Shown: one piece after another, positions 5,936-10,306 of the stretch | How the letters are laid out: each line of letters begins with the position of its first letter | Numbering within the stretch: the stretch's first letter is position 1 | Program-made: the position numbers and the translations under genes | Assembly: GCA_037131655.1 (NCBI GenBank) | Contig: JBAXQP010000077.1 | Coordinates: 1 to 10,306, forward strand | DNA from: a bacterium | GTDB taxonomy: Bacteria; Armatimonadota; Fimbriimonadia; Fimbriimonadales; JBAXQP01 | Direction of reading: 5' to 3' | DNA: 10,306 bases | The notes under the pieces: generated by a model | What the model was told of the DNA's origin: nothing | What the model saw: the letters and a program-made list of their open reading frames with translations, nothing else | The model's database searches: none

Positions 5936-6496
5936 GTGGGGCGGGTGGATCGGATTAACGTGGATACTGACCAGATTATCCCGAAGCAGTTTTTGAAGCT
6001 AATCGGGCGCACGGGGTTTGGGAAGTTTTTGTTTTATGATTGGCGATATATCAATGGCAAAGAGCTTAACCCTGAGTTTGAGCTTAATAAAGCTGAGTTT
6101 CAGGGGGCGCAGATACTGATAGCGGGGAAGAATTTCGGCTGCGGGTCATCCCGCGAACATGCTCCCTGGGCGCTTCTTGATTATGGGTTCCGAGTCATTA
6201 TTGCGCCTTCGTTTGCCGACATCTTCTATAACAACTGCTTCAAAAATGGTATCTTGCCTGTCGTGCTGCCAGAAGAAGTTGTGCAAAGTTTGATGATCAA
6301 GGCAGGGAAGGGCTATCAGCTTGAAGTTGATTTGGAAGAACAAAAGATAACCGATAGCGATGGGTTTGAAGCTAAGTTCGAGGTTGATGCATTTAGGCGC
6401 CACTGCTTGCTTAATGGACTCGATGATATTAGTCTGACGATGCAGCATGAGGATGCGATTAGCGCCTATGAAGCAAGTCACCCTTCTAGCGCGTAA
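5936..6496 (+). CDS. leuD: 3-Isopropylmalate dehydratase, small subunit
   Basis: Small (swivel-domain) partner of LeuC in leucine synthesis. Diagnostic segments are N-V-D-T-D-Q-I-I-P-K-Q-F-L near the start, N-F-G-C-G-S-S-R-E-H-A-P-W-A-L in the middle, and D-A-F-R-R-H-C...N-G-L-D-D-I near the end. From the GTG at 5936 it is 186 residues, short of the roughly 200 usual for the class (E. coli has 201). Upstream in the same frame, 5915-5935 encodes F-V-K-L-R-G-I, which fits the family N terminus (F-I-K-x-T-G-L). No ATG, GTG or TTG exists in frame before it, and the frame opens only at 5897. AAAGGA at 5905-5910 is well placed for a TTG at 5916, but that TTG is out of frame. The true start is therefore uncertain. 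It overlaps rsmE tail-to-tail by 19 bp. Confidence 0.93.
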   Translation: MGRVDRINVDTDQIIPKQFLKLIGRTGFGKFLFYDWRYINGKELNPEFELNKAEFQGAQILIAGKNFGCGSSREHAPWALLDYGFRVIIAPSFADIFYNNCFKNGILPVVLPEEVVQSLMIKAGKGYQLEVDLEEQKITDSDGFEAKFEVDAFRRHCLLNGLDDISLTMQHEDAISAYEASHPSSA

Positions 6497-7242
6497 AGTA
6501 CCTGGCTGATGGCGACTAAACCGGCGGTTTCTGTGCGCAATACTCGTGAACCTAACGAGATGGTTATTGCTCCAGACTTCTTCGCGAGTTCAACTTCTTC
6601 ATTAGTGAATCCACCTTCCGGACCAATGAAGAGTGTGATGGCTTGGTCGGGTTGGGCATTTTGGAGCGATTGTTTGAGGGTAAGCGTCTGCTCGGATTCA
6701 TAGCAGAATAGCTTTAATGAACCTTCACTGGCAGCCAAAGCTTGTTTAAGTCTGAGAATGCCATTTACTTCAGGGACTTTCGCCCGATTGGATTGCTCAG
6801 CAGCTTCTCTTGCAACCTTTTGATATCTTGCAACCCGTTGGTCACATTTCTTTTCTTCAATCTGCACGATGCAGCGATCTGTATTCATTAACCAAAACGC
6901 GCTTGCGCCTGCTTCTGTGTTTTGGCGGATGACCTGCTCGACTTTGTCCCCTTTTGCGAGTGCTTGAACCAGTGTGATAGACGTTTTTGGTTCAGAGGGG
7001 CCGTCAATTAGTGTGAGGATTTCTGCGCTTGATAGGTTCTTACTGACTGCGGTTAATCGGCAGTGATAGCGGGCGCCGGTGTTGTCGAGGACGACGATTT
7101 CTTCATCCACCCGAAGTCTTAAGACGTTGCTTATCTTGTGGGCGTCTTCACCAGGGATATCAACATATACCCCCGTAATCTGTGAAGGATCAACGAAGAA
7201 ACGCGGCAAGGAATTTAGCGGCGTACTACTGCTGCGACCCAA
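6478..7242 (-). CDS. rsmE: 16S rRNA m3U1498 methyltransferase
   Basis: Methylates N3 of U1498 in helix 44 of 16S rRNA using S-adenosylmethionine. A PUA-like RNA-binding domain occupies roughly residues 13-82 and a SPOUT knotted methyltransferase domain follows. Signatures are A-K-G-D-K-V-E-x-x-x-x-x-x-T-E-A-G near 96-112, the R-E-A-A-E-Q-S-N-R segment near 145-153, GPEGGFTNEE at 207-216, and the knot segment SLGSRVLRTETA at 229-240. The start is a TTG at 7242, with GGGAG about 8 nt upstream, inside the end of prmA. An alternative TTG at 7209 would begin at the family-typical P-R-F-F-V, 5 nt after the prmA stop, but it lacks an SD and would rely on translational coupling. It is the last gene of the minus-strand operon. 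Confidence 0.95.
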   Translation of the reverse strand: MGRSSSTPLNSLPRFFVDPSQITGVYVDIPGEDAHKISNVLRLRVDEEIVVLDNTGARYHCRLTAVSKNLSSAEILTLIDGPSEPKTSITLVQALAKGDKVEQVIRQNTEAGASAFWLMNTDRCIVQIEEKKCDQRVARYQKVAREAAEQSNRAKVPEVNGILRLKQALAASEGSLKLFCYESEQTLTLKQSLQNAQPDQAITLFIGPEGGFTNEEVELAKKSGAITISLGSRVLRTETAGLVAISQVLYALEG

Positions 7243-8099
7243 TCGCCACTCTCCCTCTTCTCCAATATCTCAAAACCAGCTTCCTCGAGTTTTTCTTTGA
7301 GGTTGAGCCAATTGGAGATTGTAATGCCCGACATGATCCAGAGAACACCCTTGGGGATAGCTCGGACAGCATCGGGGATAAGTTGGATGATGATAAAAGT
7401 GTTGATATTGGCGACCACTAGGGTGAAATTTTCCTCTGGGAGGTCAAATCCGGATGCTTCTGCCAGTCGCGCTCGATCTAGGACACCATTGATTTCCATG
7501 TTGGCGGTCGCAGCTTCAATTGAGAGAGGATCATTATCAATTGCCAGCGCCTGCTTTGCGCCTAGTTTTAAAGCTGCAATGGAGAGAATGCCTGAACCAG
7601 TGCCGATATCGGCTACCACATCCCCCTGCTTCACATACTTTTCGATCAGTTCAAGGCATAGTTGAGTTGTCTGATGATCGCCGGTGCCGAAGGCTTGGCA
7701 GCGATCGATGATGAGCACGAGATCGTCGGGTTTTGGATCGGGTTTTTCCCATGATGGGGTGACGATTAAGCGGTCGCCCACACGGCGGGGTTTGATCGTT
7801 CCGAAGAGCGTTTGTGTCCATTCTTTTTCAGAGAACCGTTTGACTCGCACTGATTTTGGCCAGGGGAATTCAGTGTTAACTTCGATTAAGCGCTCTAGCG
7901 CGTCCTTCACATTGCGAACTCGCTCCTCCGCCTTAGTATCAGCTGGAAGGTAGCCTATCACGATCCCCAGCTTTGGCTTGATTTCAATTCCATTAACGCC
8001 GTGCTGCTCAAACACTGACGAAAGTAAATCCGCTACCCAATCAAGTTGCTCTTCACTAATGCCTCGTTCGAACTCAATGTCTACCGCTAACCAATCCAT
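7215..8099 (-). CDS. prmA: Ribosomal protein L11 methyltransferase
   Basis: Trimethylates ribosomal protein L11 with S-adenosylmethionine. The N-terminal substrate-binding domain (about residues 1-85) leads through the linker W-T-Q-T-L-F...P-x-x-V-G-D-R-L-I-V-T-P-S-W-E to a Rossmann-fold methyltransferase domain. FGTGDHQTT is at 137-145, motif I VADIGTGSGIL at 162-172, the acidic ribose-binding residue near D188, and VVANI at 228-232. The 294 residues are normal for the family. The ATG at 8099 lies 5 nt after the dnaJ stop, so it is probably translationally coupled; GAGGAAGG and AAAGG lie in the dnaJ end. The dnaJ-prmA-rsmE order is a widely conserved arrangement in bacteria. Confidence 0.95.
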   Translation of the reverse strand: MDWLAVDIEFERGISEEQLDWVADLLSSVFEQHGVNGIEIKPKLGIVIGYLPADTKAEERVRNVKDALERLIEVNTEFPWPKSVRVKRFSEKEWTQTLFGTIKPRRVGDRLIVTPSWEKPDPKPDDLVLIIDRCQAFGTGDHQTTQLCLELIEKYVKQGDVVADIGTGSGILSIAALKLGAKQALAIDNDPLSIEAATANMEINGVLDRARLAEASGFDLPEENFTLVVANINTFIIIQLIPDAVRAIPKGVLWIMSGITISNWLNLKEKLEEAGFEILEKRESGDWVAAVVRR

Positions 8100-8104
8100 A
8101 GCCT

Positions 8105-9247
8105 TTAGCCTTCCTCGCTTTTGCTGATTTTATCTTTGAACTTTTCGAGGAAGGTTTTCTCACCTTGATCAGCGATGCTTTCTACAGATTCGTTGCTTGC
8201 TATGGCGAATTGGCGGAGGAGGTTGCGTTGGGTTTCGTTGACAGTTTTGGGGACTTTGATGTTGATGCTGACGTGAAGGGCACCGCGAACTCCGCCGCCA
8301 ACTGGCGGCAAACCGGCTCCGGCTATGCGGAATTCCGTGTTTGGTTGAGTTCCTGCTGGGATTTCAAGCTCATGTTCGGCATCAATACCGGCGAGCTTCA
8401 CTTTGCCGCCTAGTGTGGCTTTAACAAAGGAAATGCTACGGGTTCGGAATATCTCAGTGCCCTCTCGTGTGAAGCGTTTATCAGGCGGTAGATGAAGGAC
8501 GGCATAGAGGTCGCCGGGACGACCGCCGCTTCTTCCGGCATCACCCTCATGGGAATAGCGGAGGGTAAGCCCATCTTCAGAACCAGCCGGTACTTTAACT
8601 TCGAAATTAATTTCTCTGCGGATTCGTTTGCTGCCTTCGCAGGTAGTGCAGGGATCGCTTATGATCTGACCGTTACCACCGCATCGTCCGCAGGGAACTA
8701 CTTGAGTGACTTGGCCGAGCATTGTTTGGCGCATATGACGGATCTGACCTGCGCCTCGGCATTCAGGGCAAATTGTGGGGCTAGAGCCGCTTTTAGCGCC
8801 TGTGCCATCACATTCAGAACAGGTTTCCATGCGTTGGAATGTGACTTTGCGCTGTGAGCCACTCAGGACATCATCGAAGGTGATATCAAGGTCAATTCGA
8901 AGGTCGCGGCCATCTTCGGCCATGACGCGAGCGCTCGTTCGGCCTCCGCCAAAGAAAACGTCGAATATTTCACCCAATCCACCAAAACCAGCGCTGAAGT
9001 CGCTGTAACTGCCGGAGTTCATATCATTAACGCCGGCATGACCATAGCGATCATAAGTTGCGCGTTTTTCGTTGTCACTTAAGGCAGTATAGGCTTCACT
9101 AAGCTCTTTAAACTGCTCTTCGGCGCCTTCATCTTTATTGACATCCGGATGATATTCACGAGCAAGACGGCGGAATGCGCGTTTAATTTCATCCGCATCC
9201 GCATCCTGACCTACCCCTAGCACTTCGTAATAGTCGCGTTTACTCAT
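8105..9247 (-). CDS. dnaJ: Chaperone protein DnaJ
   Basis: Type I Hsp40 that delivers unfolded clients to DnaK and stimulates its ATPase. The J domain is residues 4-70 with the essential H33-P34-D35. A glycine/phenylalanine-rich linker follows at about 77-105. The zinc-finger region has four Cys pairs: C143/C146, C160/C163, C186/C189 and C200/C203. C-terminal peptide-binding domains I and II and a dimerisation segment follow to residue 380. The fourth zinc motif reads C-T-T-C-E-G-S-K, lacking the final glycine of the usual C-x-x-C-x-G-x-G. The ATG at 9247 has only a weak SD (TGGAAC) and lies 15 nt after the stop of the regulator-omega gene. dnaK and grpE are not in the window and may lie elsewhere. 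Confidence 0.97.
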   Translation of the reverse strand: MSKRDYYEVLGVGQDADADEIKRAFRRLAREYHPDVNKDEGAEEQFKELSEAYTALSDNEKRATYDRYGHAGVNDMNSGSYSDFSAGFGGLGEIFDVFFGGGRTSARVMAEDGRDLRIDLDITFDDVLSGSQRKVTFQRMETCSECDGTGAKSGSSPTICPECRGAGQIRHMRQTMLGQVTQVVPCGRCGGNGQIISDPCTTCEGSKRIRREINFEVKVPAGSEDGLTLRYSHEGDAGRSGGRPGDLYAVLHLPPDKRFTREGTEIFRTRSISFVKATLGGKVKLAGIDAEHELEIPAGTQPNTEFRIAGAGLPPVGGGVRGALHVSINIKVPKTVNETQRNLLRQFAIASNESVESIADQGEKTFLEKFKDKISKSEEG

Positions 9248-9262
9248 AGTTCCAGTTGCGCT

Positions 9263-10237
9263 TTATGGTGTTGCCTTTTTCTTTCGACCCTTAGGTTTTG
9301 GTTCAGCAGCAGCTTCGATTTCGCCTGCTTCAACAATCGGGACTACTTCAGGAGAGACAGCTTCTTCAGCGAGTGGCTCTGCTATGACAGATATCTCTAC
9401 TGGAGACTCAGCTGAAACAGGCTCTTCAGTTAGTACAATCTCTGCTTCTACAGTAAGAGTTTCCAGAGGGGGTTCGCTTACATCACCGAGTAATTCTTGG
9501 AGCCCTCTAATATCATCAGCGGGCGCGAGGGATGCATCATCCACAGCGACCAACTCTTCCGGTAACGGTTCTACACCACCAAGAAGTGAAGCAAGGGTTG
9601 GTTTGATTACTTCGGTTCCTTCTTCAACTACTTCCACTTCGGTAATAACTTCAGTTATCGCGAGAGTTTCAACAGGGAAGAACTCTTCTTCCGGTTCCAA
9701 GGGAATGCTCTCCATGATAACTTCTTCGACTTCAACTTCGCTTTCCACAAATCTTGGTTTAATTTTGCCCTGTGCAATCTCTTCGAGGGCAATGGTGAGA
9801 GGATGGTTAGAATCGCACGCTACGAGTGGCTGCGCGCCTTCTTTTAATTGCTTAGCACGCTTGGCAGCTAGAAGTACCAGCATGTAACGGCTTGGGAATT
9901 CGTTGAGTTTGTCGGCTGATGGGTATAACATAGGGATCTCCACAAATGCCGCACGCAAGTGCGGTTCGATTTCCAAAATTACTTGGACGCCTGCAAGATT
10001 GACGCCTCTGTCCTTTACCAAATGATGAACAACTTTAAGTCGAGAAATATCCTCTCGAGAGTAGAGCCTTTGGTTTCCCCCGGTCCTTTGGGGAACAATA
10101 ATTCCCCGTGTATCTAATTCGCGCAGCAGCCAAAGAGGCAATTCCGATAGCTGTGCAGCTACGCCAATCGTATATTCAGGGGCGTTGCTATGCGTGTATG
10201 TAGGCTCGATCATAGTGCTATCCACAAAATCTTGCAT
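9263..10237 (-). CDS. HspR/MerR-type regulator fused to RNA polymerase omega subunit
   Basis: A single 324-residue frame with three parts. Residues of about 21-95 form a MerR-family winged helix-turn-helix most like HspR, the repressor of heat-shock operons: Y-T-I-G-V-A-A-Q-L, L-L-R-E-L-D-T-R-G-I-I-V-P-Q-R-T, R-L-Y-S-R-E-D-I, and G-V-N-L-A-G-V. Residues 103-160 form a full omega (RpoZ) domain beginning M-L-Y-P-S-A-D-K-L, as in Gram-positive omega, followed by S-R-Y-M-L-V-L-L-A-A-K-R-A-K-Q-L and A-L-E-E-I-A-Q-G-K-I. Residues 164-312 are an acidic, E/V/P-rich, probably disordered tail, ending in the basic K-P-K-G-R-K-K-K. The ATG at 10237 has AAGG 6 nt upstream. The gene heads an operon with dnaJ, prmA and rsmE, and HspR genes are known beside dnaJ. 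I know of no characterised protein with this architecture. Both domain calls are strong; the function of the fusion is inferred. Confidence 0.9.
   Translation of the reverse strand: MQDFVDSTMIEPTYTHSNAPEYTIGVAAQLSELPLWLLRELDTRGIIVPQRTGGNQRLYSREDISRLKVVHHLVKDRGVNLAGVQVILEIEPHLRAAFVEIPMLYPSADKLNEFPSRYMLVLLAAKRAKQLKEGAQPLVACDSNHPLTIALEEIAQGKIKPRFVESEVEVEEVIMESIPLEPEEEFFPVETLAITEVITEVEVVEEGTEVIKPTLASLLGGVEPLPEELVAVDDASLAPADDIRGLQELLGDVSEPPLETLTVEAEIVLTEEPVSAESPVEISVIAEPLAEEAVSPEVVPIVEAGEIEAAAEPKPKGRKKKATP
9929..9941 (-). promoter_or_regulatory. rpoZ: Internal ribosome binding site and start for free omega
   Basis: Inside the fusion gene, GGAG (9941-9938) is followed by a 6-nt spacer and an ATG at 9931-9929. 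This ATG is codon 103 and corresponds exactly to the usual start of stand-alone omega proteins (M-L-x-P-S-x-D-x-L). Initiation here would give a 222-residue omega with the acidic tail but without the DNA-binding domain. It may be a functional second start or the relic of a formerly separate rpoZ gene. Confidence 0.5.
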
Positions 10238-10258
10238 ACTTTACCTTTTTACTGGTGA

Positions 10259-10287
10259 ATATTACAAGCTCACTCTCTAAACTTCAG
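10259..10287 (-). promoter_or_regulatory. Possible promoter of the regulator-omega/dnaJ operon
   Basis: On the minus strand, CTGAAG (10287-10282), a 17-nt spacer and TAATAT (10264-10259) give a weak sigma-70-like match ahead of the ATG at 10237. An imperfect dyad, AAGTTTA-N5-TGAGCTT, lies across this region, but it does not match the HAIR operator of HspR (CTTGAGT-N7-ACTCAAG). The window ends too soon to see the whole regulatory region. Confidence 0.3.
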
Positions 10288-10306
10288 GAAATCTCGGAGG
10301 TATTGG

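Noticed and set aside
5561..6012. Minus-strand frames with L-L-A-S-C-F repeats across the leuC-leuD gap
   Set aside because: They are translations of the heptamer array and run into leuC and leuD antisense, with no SD; not a real membrane protein.
9384..9887. 167-residue plus-strand frame rich in serine and threonine
   Set aside because: This is the antisense reading of the acidic tail of the regulator-omega gene. GAA/GAG-rich codons read backwards give Ser/Thr-rich frames.
10240..10306. HAIR operator (CTTGAGT-N7-ACTCAAG) for HspR
   Set aside because: Only an imperfect AAGTTTA/TGAGCTT dyad is present; it does not match the HAIR consensus, and the upstream region is cut off by the window end.

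Overview
The window is a stretch of bacterial chromosome of intermediate GC, almost certainly from an uncultivated or poorly sampled lineage. Three features point towards the Terrabacteria side (Armatimonadota- or Chloroflexota-like, or a related candidate phylum). These are an HspR-type MerR regulator next to dnaJ, an omega subunit with the Gram-positive-style ML-PS-D-L start, and abundant intergenic palindromic and heptameric repeats. This placement is an inference at low confidence; nothing here fixes the taxon. Translation starts follow Shine-Dalgarno (SD) sequences, and TTG/GTG starts are common (argG, rsmE, leuD).

Region 1 (1-2700) is accessory in character. It opens with a 119-bp palindromic repeat element and a heptamer repeat. 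Two homologous proteins of unknown function follow, both on the minus strand (188-814 and 1809-2522). Between them lies a plus-strand ankyrin-repeat gene (1215-1730), preceded by a nested inverted-repeat element (906-1016). Two terminator-like hairpins that share the same ACAGGGC/GCCCTGT arms bracket the second paralogue.

Region 2 (2700-6500) is amino-acid biosynthesis. argG (minus) lies downstream of a tiny two-helix membrane protein gene (minus) and is divergent from leuC-leuD (plus). The divergent intergenic region holds a 10-bp perfect inverted repeat that covers the -10 boxes of two mutually overlapping candidate promoters. leuC and leuD, usually adjacent, are separated by about 250 bp filled with three kinds of repeats, and the leuD start is anomalous.

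Region 3 (6478-10306) is a tightly packed minus-strand operon: regulator-omega fusion, dnaJ, prmA, rsmE. The genes are spaced by 15 and 5 nt or overlap. It meets leuD tail-to-tail with a 19-bp overlap.

The most striking item is the first gene of that operon (9263-10237). One uninterrupted reading frame joins an HspR/MerR DNA-binding domain to a complete RNA polymerase omega subunit (RpoZ) and then to a long acidic tail with a basic end. A well-placed SD (GGAG, 6-nt spacer) sits directly before the internal ATG that matches the normal omega start. The locus could therefore make both a repressor-omega fusion and free omega, physically linking heat-shock control to RNA polymerase.
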